Positions 15,001 through 27,600 of a DNA stretch of 64,000 nucleotides are shown piece by piece. The notes beneath the pieces are model-generated. The model saw nothing but the letters and a program-made list of their open reading frames with translations, was not told the origin of the DNA and did no database searches. This DNA comes from Eopsaltria australis. Lineage: Eukaryota > Chordata > Aves > Passeriformes > Petroicidae. A program made the position numbers and the translations under genes. The stretch spans positions 124,001 to 188,000 of the forward strand of contig JAVTVJ010000121.1 of NCBI GenBank assembly GCA_034509425.1. The letters are read 5' to 3'. How positions within the stretch are numbered: position 1 is the stretch's first letter; each line of letters starts with the position of its first letter.

Positions 15001-16227
15001 TCAGTAGATTATCTATTTCTTTATAAATCTCGTGCTGGTTTCTGCTGGACAACATTGAGTCCAAGTCTATGTGGCTTTAAAATGAATAGAGATTTACAAT
15101 TCATTGGTTTCAATTATTGTAACATATACTGGTGTTCATTTCCCTGGAAAAGATGAAAAGGGAATGTAGTTCAAATCAGGTATATGACAGTAGTTGAACT
15201 CCCAAGGAATCTTGGAAGAGTGGAGTGTGCTGAAATATAATCCCCCAGACATGGGTCCTATCCGGGTTCTGAGATGACTTAGGGGACCTGACATGGATTT
15301 CAGACTGCACCCTTTGACTGAAAATTAAATCTCAGCAGTGTTCCTTGGGGAAGGATCAGGGGACTGTTGGCAGCTGCCCCCTGTCAGCACAGGCTGCAAG
15401 ATTTGGAAATCTCTTAACTAAGCTGACAGGCCGCAGAGACGATGAATCAAAAATATGATACACGGATCAGCACACAAAGATGCAGGAGGGTACAGAGAAA
15501 ACAGATAAAGCAGGAAGGAAAATACCAAGTGAAGAAAGATGTTTAACTCTTTCACTAATGAGGCCTATTTGCAGGTTATGTGTGTGGTGTATATGGGTCA
15601 AGCTCACAGTTTGCTTAAAAGATCTTAGTATTTAGTCGCACAGAATGTTTTTAATCATCTGTGACTCGATACAATTTATATTTAATTGTTTCCTTTTGGG
15701 ATTCATTTAATAAATTTCGTAGATGTTCCATAACCAGAAAGATAATGAAACTACATGAAGATAAATCTTTCGGTTACCAAAAAGGATGCACTTTATGGAT
15801 GTTCCTGTATTTAGCTGAATCAATGTTAAGAGTCATTAAAATGAAATAATGATTGTGAGCTGATTTAAAGGAAAGAATCAAGCTATTTAATGCCACCAAT
15901 TTGCTTTCCTCCAGAGATACGGTGTTTGAGTGTCCGCTGCTGCATTCAGCTGCAGTACATACAGTACTTCTAATTTTTCATAATCTCACGCTACCTTCAA
16001 AGGGTCAGACATTGTACATATATTAAGTAAGCAGTGTAGTCCAAAAGTAATTATAATGAACTAGTAGTGTCAGCTTTCTTTTTGGTCATAAAGCCTTTAT
16101 CCTTTCTAAGACCTGAATTCCTGATGAAAGAGGAAAGGATAACAGCTCCACACTGTGACCCCTGGAGGTGACCATTAATTTGACATTGCAGCTGCTAAAA
16201 AGGAAACAGCATTACAATGTGCTTTTT
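1..16227. other. Last WDR72 intron or 3' flank; no gene recognised
   Basis: No exon of WDR72 or of another gene could be recognised on either strand. Open frames of 60-153 codons occur but have low-complexity or random-looking composition, overlap each other on both strands and lack splice or similarity support. The stretch holds one old repeat tail near 0.9 kb. It also has patches of higher GC without clear identity at about 4.38-4.85 kb, 7.6-7.9 kb and 15.2-15.4 kb. The terminal WDR72 exon could lie here undetected or to the left of the window. In human the neighbour on this side is ONECUT1 across a large gene-poor interval, so regulatory elements are possible but were not identified. Confidence 0.6.
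883..975 (+). repeat. Old LINE/SINE-type 3' tail (CR1/L3-like)
   Basis: The stretch GTAAAGCACTTTGGGATTCT, followed by a short GATGAAAGGTGCTATATAAATGT motif and a TATTGTTAT run, matches the type of tail found at the 3' end of ancient vertebrate LINE/SINE families: an AAGCGCTTTGAGAT-like stem arm, GATGAAAGGCGCTATATAA, then ATT repeats. The two arms AGCACTTT and AAAGGTGCT are near inverted repeats. Divergence is high, as expected for an old copy. The family name is from memory and uncertain. Confidence 0.5.
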
Positions 16228-16295
16228 TTACAGACCCAAAAGCTGTGTCAGATTTATCACTTGATACTTGGTGGCTGTCTTTAAATGCCTCTCAC
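16228..16295 (-). other. WDR72: Possible read-through C-terminus of WDR72
   Basis: If the donor at 16296/16295 is not used, the frame continues for 21 codons ([17 protein letters not shown] and then LLGL) to a TAA at 16228-16230. This tail does not resemble the human end. I saw no AATAAA or ATTAAA on the minus strand in the next ~150 nt, which argues that the donor is normally spliced. It is therefore more likely intron than coding sequence. Confidence 0.25.
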
Positions 16296-16394
16296 CTGGA
16301 CTCTCAGACTCTTCCAAGACACATCTGTCAGGCGTATCCTCCACATCTTGGAAGTTTGCCGAGTTGGAGCTCTTGTCATGCTTCAGCACACTGA
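16296..16394 (-). CDS. WDR72: WDR72 penultimate or last coding exon, 99 nt
   Basis: The acceptor TTTATTCTTTATTGCTCCAG|TC and the donor GAGAGTCCAG|GTGAGAG bound 99 nt on the minus strand, phase 1 at both ends. It reads (V)[15 protein letters not shown] and then [18 protein letters not shown], very close to the human C-terminal block [23 protein letters not shown]. The acidic, Ser-rich stretch is presumably a flexible tail. In human about 17 more residues follow the ESESPG position. The good donor here implies a further terminal exon, which I could not find down to position 1. The phase allows direct joining to the exon at 50506, with GTC (Val) formed across the junction. Confidence 0.93.
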
Positions 16395-19300
16395 CTGGAG
16401 CAATAAAGAATAAAAACACAGGGAAGTAGAAATGTAATGGGTGCAGAAACCAACACTTCCTGGTTTTCTGCAGAGCCTTCAATTCTGAAGACATAATTTG
16501 TAAACACAAATAATAGATTGAAAAAACCCCAGAAACTCAAACTGCTTATATGCAACCACAGGACAGTTGAAAAATCTATGTACAAGAATGTATGCAGGGT
16601 GAAGTTTGAGGCATCAGCTTAAATAGGTCCCTTTGAAGTAGAAAACCATTTTTTTCTTACAGAATCCTAAAATAATAAAATAATTTAAAAGTCATAAAAA
16701 AATGCTTGTCTGTTTCACCAAAGAAGCTAGTAAACAACATAAAAGATCAATTAAATGGTTTTGTAATTACTGGAGTCATTCAGCAGGGAGAGAAATGGTG
16801 TATATTTTAAGATGAAAATAAGTTGTATACAACAACCTGGAATGTGTAAAAAAATTACTGAAAATTCCAAAGTGCAGTGAAACCCAGATTAAGTTGCAGT
16901 TTAAAGATTACCAAATTTGGTTACATGTTTTACTTAATTGCTAAACACATTTTCATTTCAGAGTATACAAATATTTTCAGGGAAACAATTGTCTATATCC
17001 GACTTTTTAATTCACTTGGTTTTTGAACAAATCCCACATAACTTTCCCTGAGCAGAAGAGAGATATTTCCCTTGTCAAAGCTAATTTCCCTCTCTTCTGC
17101 TTCATATCTCTATATGGAGCCACAAATACAGCTTGAAGATGAAGTACAGTTATTAAGCAGTATATTATAGAACAGCACAGTAAAGACTAGATCTTGATTT
17201 TTCTGTCCTCTTAAAACTCTTAGCTGACCCTGTTTCCTAGGACAATAGCAGTGGCTAGAAAACACTTCTTTTTTCTGTAATATCTAGAAAACTAAGCAAA
17301 GTTCCAAACTTCTGGGAGATGGGGATACAAATGGCTATGCACAGTCTCCGTGTTCCTCTGTCTTCTTTTCAAAAGAGGAAATTCATTCCCTTATAAATCT
17401 TGATGGATTTTTTTTAGACCAAATGAATATTTGCTGAAGGATTATGTAATTTAAACAGCTATTTAAATTTTCCAAGATTATGAGTGAATCAACAAGGTCT
17501 CAGGGCAGTATGCAGACATGAGGAGCTCAAAAGACACATACTCCACTTCAGTGCTCTGTGCTTTCCATGGGTTTGCAGCTATTGATCCCAGGTCACCAAA
17601 AGGTTCCATCATTCTTGACTCCTGCAACTACACCGGGTCTGTTTGAAGCAATCAGGGCTTCAATACTATTGAGGAATTAGAGCCTTGAAAATGTAATATT
17701 AAAATATAATTAATAATAAAATCTATGACAGTCACACCATGCATTTCACCTGAAAAAACCAAAATCCAGAAAATTTTGCATAAAAGATCTGCCTTATATA
17801 GCAACAAATCAGTACATAAAACCCTGCCCAGGAAAGCAGGAAGTGTTGACATGATAATCTGCACAGGGTGAGTTGACATTGAAGAACAATTACAGTAACA
17901 AGTAACAAATGTTCTTGTTCACACATAAAAAAGCTCTTATACGCAAAGGAAGAAATGTCTTACAACATTTAAATAATTTTCAAATACACTAATTGAAAAT
18001 TCCCCCTTTGAAAAAGAAAAATTGGAATATACAAGTATTCATATTATATCTAAAACCAAAATAATTTTATGCCAAAGTTTTAGAACACTTTTTTCTAAAA
18101 CAGTTCTTCATGCAGTGGAGTCAGCTGCACTGTGCTGAGTGATAGATTGAGTCATTACAGCTGCATGAATTTAAAAGTCAGAACTACTCTGAAGTAGAAC
18201 AATAGGAAAATTTCCACCAGAATATCCTGTGATGAAAGAGAGAAACCAAAAAGTATAGCTATGCCTTTGGAGAGAAAGGAAAAATCACAAGACCTGTCTG
18301 TTTCGGTCTCATAGAAGTCATTAAAAATTCTGAATCAGCCTTTCAAAATGAATTGTGTATTTTCACTCAGTCAAGAGCTCTCATACAGAACCAAAGAGGG
18401 AAGACACTTCCACAGCACCAGTGACAGTCCCAGTCACGAGCTGGAAGAGACTTCCCTTACTGGAACTCTGCAGCAACTGCCTTGCACAGCACTAGGACAA
18501 ACCTGCATCTCAGCACAAGTAAGATCATTTCAACTGACCAGCTGGATTTTACAACACAGCCCTGAGCAGTGTTCTTACTGAAGGTACCAGGTTCAGCTGG
18601 GAAGTAGCTCAGAGCAAAACTAATAAAACATAGCTAGAAGCAGGTCAATATACAGATGAAGTACCCCAGGAGGAAGGTGTGAAATGAAGAAAGAAACAAA
18701 GACAGGACAACAAGATGCTTGGACAAAGCAGGATGACTTCCAGTTGATGTATCTGAGTAGATACTGAAGAGATTTGGGGAAATCTGGGAGAGGATGGAGT
18801 CATTAAAAGCCAAGAAAGACAAAACTGAGAAGAAAAGGAATGACAGGCAGAGCTGATAGAGCTGAAAAATGCCAGAAAGCATGACACACTCGCAGTAATA
18901 GCTGGTCATTAGGAACAGTTTAAAGGGAGTGGAAAGCAGGGGTGGAAAGGGTTTTCACGGGGACAGACAGACAGAACTCCGAACAACTTGTGCAAAAACA
19001 GCTGTCAAAGAAGGCAGCAGGTGTGAGTGAAAGGAGGGAAGTGCTTGTTTCAGAAAACCAGGAGACAGGCTGGGACAGACTGGGATCGGGTCACGGGTGC
19101 AAGAAGGGAAGTGTCCCTCAGCCCTGTCACTTGCCCAGAAGTATACACACCTCCCTAGACAAAACCCAGGCAAATAAACCTCACAAGACCCTGGTCTATG
19201 AAGTTACATAACGAGTGTATGCAGTGAGCAGAGGCAGAGACCTTCAGATCTTTCTTTTCTAAAACATCACGTTATATGCCCAATTGGAAAAGAAAGGTTT

Positions 19301-20963
19301 CTTAAAAATATCATAGAAGAACAAAGGGAATTGAAAAGTTAAAAATAAGGAAAGTACAGTCTGGCCCAAATAAAGAGTGAAAGTAAAAAATGGCATTATG
19401 TAATCAAGGAAAAATATAAAAAAAATCTCAGCACTAACACCTACTTTACTGCATGTTCCCTTAGGGGAACAGGATTTTATGTACAAATGTCAATAGAAGA
19501 AAGAGTGCTCTGAATTGCTTATACTGAGGATACTGATGGAGTTTAAGCTATTTAAACATAAACAGCGTCATCTTTATTCAGAAGACACTCTGTCCTACTT
19601 TGGATTTAAATGGACCTTAAAATTACTTTTGCTTCCCTTTGAAAGGTAATCTCTATAGTCAAAGTGTCATAAATAGAGTATAAATGAGCCCCAAATCTAT
19701 GAGTCATAAGCAAGTTAAAAACCATTTCTGATAGTATAACTCAAATAACATTTTCTTTCTGTTCAGTGCGGTATCATTTTCATTGTTACATGGACAGTGG
19801 AGATTACCTTTGTTAGCATAAAAATAAGGGGAAAGGACATATTTCATTGGAGCAAATGACCTTGAACTTAGCATATAAAGATGACAAATCTTCACTGCAC
19901 GGGATCAATCTTGAGAATTGTAGTATTTTTTTTCTGATGCATCTTAATGAGCTCTTAGGACTTGTTTACTGAACTTGATACCCATTCTCTTACATTATTG
20001 AAACAGAAAAAGTCATTAGAATAGATATGGAATTTAGAATAGTAAGGGAATGTCATAAGATCATAGTATTTAATGAAACATTTATGTATCTAGTTTCAAA
20101 ATATTTTTTTAAAAATCCACACAATAAAAACAAATAATTTCCAAAAAGATACCAAGGACTGGTGATCAGCCTTTAAAGGACAGTCTTTGAACAAACTGTT
20201 GAAGCTGTTCTGTGTGAATACAGCCTAATGACAAAATACAGCAACAACTTATCACAGTCATGTATTTCTACATGTTTGGTTGAAACTCTGAAAACCTTGT
20301 TCCACTCTGGAAATATCCTACACTAAAGTCTAAATAACATGCTCTGCATACAAGGCAGATACACTGGAGAAAGAAGTTTGCATAACTCAGGCAAATAAAA
20401 CATTTAGTATTTTCTGATAAGACACCTGTGTTATTGATAAGGTGGATTAGTGACTTAAAGACTGTCTGCAGGGAAAACAAGAACTTATTTGTCATTCAAA
20501 ACAACTGGATATGGCAACAAAAATTATTTTTCATTTGAAGATATTAGGCAAAAGAGGATATGGGTGATAAATACATTTAAGGTCCAAAATAGAATACAAA
20601 GCAACCTGAATCTAAATAAAAACTGCATTAAAAAAAAAAAGCTGTGAAGGGAAAATGCTGGTATTTTTTTATTTTTGTAAATGGATAAAACAATTGTGCT
20701 GCATTGTCACTTCTGAGCTCTATGGCTTCTACAGGTACTTACTGTATTCTACCTAAGAAGCTTGATGGAGCAATAAATGCTTTGAGTACTATTTTAAAAG
20801 CACATTTCATAGATATCATAAAAATATAATGAAAAGTATAAGAACAGCTATATTTGCTGAGACTAAAAAATATCAGTGTAAGAGTCCAACAACCATAAAA
20901 TAGTACTTTACCAGAAATTTCTCCTAAAGTCCAATTTGAAACTCAAGGAATTACAAATAATTT

Positions 20964-20981
20964 CCCGCCCCCCCTCCCCCC
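20964..20981 (+). repeat. C-run tract (CCC-G-C7-T-C6)
   Basis: Runs of 3, 7 and 6 cytosines are separated by single bases. On the minus strand, which is the transcribed sense of WDR72, this reads as G6-A-G7-C-G3. The seven-G run can be split into two triplets, so four G3 runs are available and the tract fits a G-quadruplex pattern. It is a strong compositional outlier in this AT-rich intron. Confidence 0.75.
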
Positions 20982-23095
20982 ATAATAACTCACAGTAGAT
21001 TTCTGTTTCACGAATTTCTCCAGTCTTTCCTTAAATGTGGAATTTTGCATCCTTAACATCCTACACCCTAAGTCACTTTGACATGGCAAACTCCATAGTT
21101 TTATCACATAGAGAAGCACCTCATTTCGTTTGTCTGCCTAGTCCCTGTTGGCTTAATGTGCAACGTTTTCTTGTTTGAGAAAAGGCCCAGATATGAGCCC
21201 AGCACACTCTCTCCATGACCCCTGTGGCTGAAATCCTTTGTTTTCTCTCTTTTCCAGACTGATGGTTCCTAACCTACTTAGCTTTTTCCACGTATTTCCA
21301 GTCAAACTAAAAGGGTAAGATAATTTCACAAATATTACAAGAAATGCAGAACATATTCATGAGCTGCAAGAGAAATACCAGCAGCACTCCTGACAGTCCC
21401 AGAGACACAGGAAAGTCAGATGCTGAGGTGACACGGCTCAGATGGAGCTCCCACCCTGCCCTGTGGTGGGTGACACTCCTGTCCAGCAGGGTCCCAGCAG
21501 GCAGGAGTGTGGCTGGATGGGGATGTGCCCCTGAGGGCACCAGTGCTCAAGATAACCTCACAGGTTTTCTGGGTGATATCCTTGGAATGGTGCTTGCCTT
21601 TGCTGCCACACCAGGAATGTTGAGGACTCATGCTCAGCTCGCAATCCAGACTCTTTCCTGAGAAACTGTTACCTTGCTTTTTCTTCCCCACTCTGTCTCT
21701 TTGCCAAAGATTAATCCTACCTCAATCTAGATCCCTGTCCTCATCCTTATTGAATTGAACCCTATTTTTTTCCTAGATCATTTCTCAGGCCCTACAAACC
21801 ACAAATTCATTTCACTGACAGAAGACATCAGTTGCTGGTCATTTCATAAATTTTAGTGTCATTTGAAAAAATCTGCACAGATGTATGTAGCTGTCATTTA
21901 ATTGAAAGCGGCTGATTGTTATCTTCTGATGATTAAATATCACACCGGCCCAGTTTTCATTACATTTTAATTTCAAAAAGAAAGATGAAGATATTAACCT
22001 AGAGAAACACATGATTATTCTGAAGTGAATGCTGCAGCATATGGAAGTTGAAATAAGCCAGTATGGAACCAGTCAGACTGGAAGGTCCTGTAACTTGAAT
22101 CCATTACAATGAATCCTACATAAAGTAGGACCTAATATGACATGGCAGAGCTCAGTTTGCAGAACAACCAACCCACATACCTGGGAAGCCTGAGCTGGAT
22201 CTTGCACTTCGGGGCACAAACAGAGCTCATGGCACTCGCTAAGTGAATTGCAACTAAAGAACATTTTTCCTTCTGTATGTGAAAGACATCAAAAATAAAA
22301 AACCTGAAAAAAAACCCAACCCTGAAAGTCCATTTTCCTCTCTCCTTATATCTACGAGGGCAGCATTTCTCCAGACAGAAAAATTGAAATTTTCAGTGAT
22401 TCTTTTCCCAATATACCTTGAAGTTTTATTCACCCAGAGGGACTTCCCTACTTCTCTCAACTAAAATATAATGGCATGTAACAAATTATGCTCTCAAAGG
22501 ACATCCCATTTTTGTTTCATTAGTGCAATGAAACATTCACTCAATTTTAAAGCAGTTCTCTTGATCTTAGTTGTGATTTATACCAGATTCTGTCCATGTA
22601 TTCTGTGTAGTATATATTATAAAACACCCAACTAGTTAAATTTGTCTCTGTGGGTTCTGCTGCAAGAAATAAAAATACTTTCCCATAAAATTCCACACAG
22701 CATCTACCACACAGCTCTGAATCACCAGCTTCTGTAAAACTTAGGAGGATTTAAAAAAATAAAATACAACTCCAAACTGCCTTTTATTAATTCCTCTATT
22801 GTTATATACTGTTTCTTCTGCTCAATGTCCTCTCTGGCTAGAAGGCCTAAATTTCTCATTTCTAATTTCCCTAAGTGTGTCTTTTAATCAAACATGATGT
22901 AAGACTGAATTATTTGATCAACATTACTTATCCCTCTCTCATTTTTTTTTCCAACCAGTAACTGGGAGACAATAGGGAAGAAAAAATGGTTACAGAACTA
23001 TTAAAGAAAGCCAAAATCTGTTAGTTACTAGATAATCAGTCTCTATTTTAATTAATGTACATAGCATTTCCTTGCCTATCCAAATTTCTAAAAGT

Positions 23096-23325
23096 ATTAC
23101 AGAATATGCTGAGATTGAAGGGATCCACAAGGATCATAAAATCCAGCTCCTTGCCCTGCACAACACCATCCCCAAGAATCCTGCCCTGTGCCCAAGAGCA
23201 TTGTCCAAACTCCTCTTGAGCTGTTTGGTGCTGTGACCACTTCCCTGGGGAGCCTGTTCCAGTGCCCAACCCCAATGACCAAGGATGAAGAACCTTTTCT
23301 TAAAGAAATACAGCAAAATTTCCCC
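23096..23325 (-). mobile_element. CR1 LINE 3' fragment, 5'-truncated, minus orientation
   Basis: Reading the plus strand, the sequence runs ACAGAATATGCTGAGATTGA, then AGGGATCCACAAGGATCAT, a CCAGCTCCTTGCCCTGCAC block, CATTGTCCAAACTCCTCTTGA and GACCACTTCCCTGGGGAGCC, and ends with GAAGAACCTTTTCTTAAAGA. These are the diagnostic blocks of the reverse complement of avian CR1 3' ends. The terminal ATTCTATG repeats are gone and the copy is moderately diverged. Several short open frames across it are by-products of the element. Confidence 0.88.
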
Positions 23326-24464
23326 CAGTTTCTGTACATTAGACCAATGGTGCTGGAGAGCACACAGTACAGATTTGAATCCCATCACTGTGCCAGCAGC
23401 ACTCACAAAACCAACAAAGAAATACTCCTTATTTTGAAAATTGCATAACCGACAGAATCAACATTATTATTTTCATGATAGTAGATTGATTTGGTATTCA
23501 AGTATAAATCATTAATCAGGAAGCTTGCAGAGGATTCTGGTTCAGGCCCTTTCTACAGAGAAATTCTTGCTGTAGATTGCATCAATTTGCTTTTAAAACC
23601 AAAACTAAATGGAAGTGTGCAGCACGGTTATGACACTGACACATCCCTGTGCATAATATGAGCACTACAGCTTTTATAGTCTTCCCATCTCTCGATCAAA
23701 GCTGTCCAAATAGCTTAATCCATGGAAAAAAAATACACAGAGCCTCTTTATTAACCTCTTCTGGCCAGATTATAGTTATTCTTTTGCATTATGGCCTTGG
23801 AGATGTATTACTGATAGGGAGGTAAAGCCAACTGCAGCACAGCATGACTCTGCTGAATGGCTGCTGTAGGAAAGTGGAAGTACTTATTTCCAAGACATTT
23901 CTGTGATGCTCCCTACTGTTAAAATGTTATCTGACTTTAAAAGATTTTCAGTTCAATTGTAAGCAATAAGTAAACTGAAGCAGTACAGAACCATATACTG
24001 AGGAGTTTCACTAGCTGGTCAAACAGGCATTATTCCAAGAAACTAATGTTGTATAGGACTGCTTCCTGGTGGCTGAGACCTCTGATTGGCAAAAGACAGT
24101 GGACTTTTCAGTCAGCAAGCTAGTTACCCATGGATGTGGCTCAAGGCTGACACACAGATTGACTGGTTCACACTAATTTACTTCACACAGATTCCATTTA
24201 TCTCCTAGAAGATCCCCTGGCAGCAGCTTATAATGGCATATCCTAGGATGCCTGCCTGCATGAGTTTTTAAAGCGGCAGAGCTTGATGAATCTAAGTCCA
24301 GAAAACAGTTCACAGATTGAGGACTAGGTGCAATCAAAAAACATCAAGTAGCACAGCTGGGACTTGCTAGCTTGCTTGACTGGTTTGAGCAGCTGAGCAT
24401 TAACTACGCTTGCTTTCCTGCTGGCAGCCCTGTGTCACTAGGACAAATCGGAGCAGTACCCGAC

Positions 24465-24658
24465 AGAGGAGGAGAAAAAGAAAAGAAAAAAGAAGAAAAA
24501 GAAAAAGAAAAAGAAAAAGAAAAAGAAAAGAAAAGAAAAGAAAAGAAAAGAAAAGAAAAGAAAAGAAAAGAAAAGAAAAGAAAAGAAAAGAAAAGAAAAG
24601 AAAAGAAAAGAAAAGAAAAGAAAAGAAAAGAAAAGAAAAGAAAAGGAGAAAAGAAAAA
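24465..24658 (+). repeat. Compound microsatellite (AAAAAG)5 (AAAAG)24
   Basis: A GAGGAGGAG lead-in is followed by imperfect A/G sequence, then exactly five AAAAAG units (24496-24525), 24 perfect AAAAG units (24526-24645) and a short degenerate end. The plus strand is pure purine for nearly 190 nt. Open frames coding Lys/Glu/Arg repeats run through it in two frames; they are artefacts of the repeat. The length and perfection suggest a young, polymorphic locus. Confidence 0.98.
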
Positions 24659-27600
24659 TTATTGCGTTTCCTGGGTACTATTTACAGATGCAGGAATAAT
24701 TCATTAGAACATTTAATCTCTATTCAACCCCAGGATTATTAAAGTAAATAATGCACTGTTACAAAATAATGCAAGTTTTGAGGCTGGAAATATGGAAAAT
24801 TTCCTTTTGGTCATGGTGACAGTTCCTAGGAAACAACCTGAATGAAACTAAAGTTGTTCTCATTTCTTTCTTACTGAAAACAAAATATATTCAATGTAGT
24901 AATTCATGTACAATGAAAAATACTTACCAATATAGCTGATCATTCATTACAGCAATGGGAGCTACATGTCAATGCATTGCCTTGTCCCCAAAGAGAACAA
25001 TAGACTTCAATACATGCAAGTTTGTAAGCAGTATTTTTAAAAGGACTGAAAATAAAAGGACTTAAAATACAGGCTTACACTTTAGCTCTCCAAACTCAGA
25101 TAGACAGAGCCTATTCTAAAGAGTACTTTTTAGAAAGGAAGCAAAAATTAATATTATCAGAGAATAACACTTGACAGCAAATGTATTGTGAGAGATCCAA
25201 AGCACATTTAGTACTTAGAAGGTTAAAGACTCAGCTGTAGTGCTAGTTGATGAAAAAGTAGGATTAAGGCTTTAGTATGAGTCTTGACATGATCATGTTG
25301 TCTGCCTGCTGTCTTAAGCTTTGAAAAACAGCTGGGATCATCTTCTTATAAGCTCCAACTCAAAGATGTTTAAGCAGTTCCAAATCCAATTAAACAGAGG
25401 TAAATATAAGGAAGGGCCCTACTGAGCCAAATCATCTTATTTTTTTAATGAAAACCAGCATAATTGCAGGTTACACAACTCCTTAATCTCACTTTAAACC
25501 TAACAGACTGCTGCCTTACAGTGCACATGGCAAGTCCAGTTAACACAAGCACTCTGTATTGGTGTGCTTAATTTTTGATCATTATCCTTTATTATGTTAC
25601 TTGTAATCCTAAAAGCCTATGATTGTGTCCAGATATTTGGCAAGGATTGTACCTGGATATACAGGGATTCCTCTTCTAAGAGTAATGGATTAATTGGATA
25701 GCACTGTATGACTAGTAGATGGTTTGCAGTGAAACTGCTGTGCAGTTTTTAATTTGTGAACTCCAGTTCCTTCTCCTTCTGCGCCCATCCTTTAAACAAA
25801 TTACCTTTTTGAACATTAGCAGTGCTGCTGGAGTAGCCCATCTATTCTCACCCCTAACATGACAATGGATTAGAAAAAACACTGCCCTTTAGAGTGGGCT
25901 GCTTACTAAAACCCTCTTCATAAAAATTAATGGAAGATATGGAAATTGTATTTTTCACAGGGAATTGCATATTCAATTTAAAAGCAGCTATCTTATGAAC
26001 ATGACTCTATCAGACTATGATTACTAAAAGGCTTAGAGCATCAGACCCTTTATTTTCCATAGAGTCAAAAGATTTTTGAGGTGACCATCTTGTACCAAGG
26101 TATGTATTTTGTACATTAATACATTTAATACCCTAAAAGCAAAAAACACACATAGGTAATCCTTCTACTTTGTCCTATAAATATGCACAAGGACATTCTC
26201 CAAGGATGTAAAGGCAAAATCTCATCAGGGACTACTTGAAATACAAGCTCCTCATGTCGGTAAGAGCAAGAAGGAAATTTAAATGATCAGGAGCGGTCTG
26301 TTTGCAGTAGTCGTGTTACATTATGCATGATTCTTGGCTGCACAGGATTTAATTAATGATTTCCAGTTACATGGCTAAGATTTTTAGTGAATTGGTGTTT
26401 AGGGCAGCAAACTAACATTTCACACTATAATTTTGTATTTTTTTCCCAAGCACCAGTTACTAGGGTTTCTGTCCCCTTTGTTTTCTTGTGGCTGGAAATC
26501 AGTTTTCTATATATGGACGATAGTTCTGGGCTCTGTTACAGAAGCGTGAGTTTAGAGTAATTTCAAGACAGCTATTCTCCTGATGCAACTTAGAACAGAA
26601 TTTGGACTTTGCTATTCTCTGGATTAATAAGCAATATCTGTAGCCACGTGTAAGTATCAAAGAGGAGCTTGTTGAGCTGCTGGATGATACATAATGATAC
26701 TGGTAATGAATGTGGATCATCTGCTCCAGTACCACAAAACAGACATGGGTTTGGGAAACAGACTCTCCACTTTAAGCACTGGGCTCCAGAAAATGAATGT
26801 GGCACTCCCTCAAATGAGTAGATAGGAAAGAATCTGTGAAGTATTTAATGAGTAAAAGATGACCCCTGAAAAATACTGCACCTTCACCTACACAGCCCTA
26901 TTCTTCAGACCATTAGCAAGACCTATCTGTAAGTGAACAAAAGAGCCCAGAGCTTCCCCTTTGAGACACGTACTAAAGAGGCAAGACAGACACCAAGAAG
27001 TTGGACATCTAAGGAGGTGACTGACAACTGTCTCTGTGCTCCAGAGGCTGTGTGAGAACATGTGTGAAGAACTAAAAAGCACAGGTCCAGAAAGTGCAGC
27101 TGATCTGCCTTGCCAGGTGAGACATGGTACAGGACATTGTTCTTACTGGAGTTGGGGACTGTGGTGGGATAAACAGCCTAGGAGTAACTCAAGTGTGAGT
27201 TGGATGCATTCAAGTGCTATGTATGTGTGAGGCAGAAATTATCCAGATGGAGAAGTGGCAGGATATTTAAAAATGTCTAATTCATCGCTCTTTGCTTAAA
27301 TAAGGTTGGTCAAATGTCACAGGAGGATGCTACTCAATACTACCAAACTTTAAAGTCTGTAATCCGTTTTGGTATTGCTCACATTCAGTGTAGGACTCAA
27401 GCCTCCAGAGGTATAAGGTTAAAAAACAAAAGAGAAGAAGAAAAGAAGTTTTCTTCAGGTTCTTTTTTGACTTTTTTTTTTAAGTGTTAGTCTTTTTGGA
27501 TGTTGAGCTTTTGTTCCTCAGGAAGAGTAATTTACTTATAGCAATAATTGCGTACTATCACTTTGTCATGTGAACTGGGACTTTTGGGAAAGAAACACAC

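Noticed and set aside
17620..17680. Minus-strand CTTCAAACAGACCCG|GTGTAG resembling the human LQTP-V end of the missing exon
   Set aside because: In the phase needed, an in-frame TAG lies close upstream with no acceptor between that gives a sensible peptide, and the donor is weak.
22560..22640. Minus-strand TACTACACAG acceptor followed by a Trp-Thr-Glu codon run
   Set aside because: The frame ends at a TAA after about ten codons without a donor, so it cannot be the missing phase 1-1 exon.
24372..24742. Two ~110-codon Lys/Glu/Arg-repeat open frames
   Set aside because: They are translations of the AAAAG microsatellite in two frames, with no start context or similarity.
24926..25040. Strong minus-strand donor-like site (TATTG|GTAAGTATT) considered as the missing WDR72 exon
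   Set aside because: The required frame has an in-frame stop a few codons upstream and no acceptor leaves an open exon.
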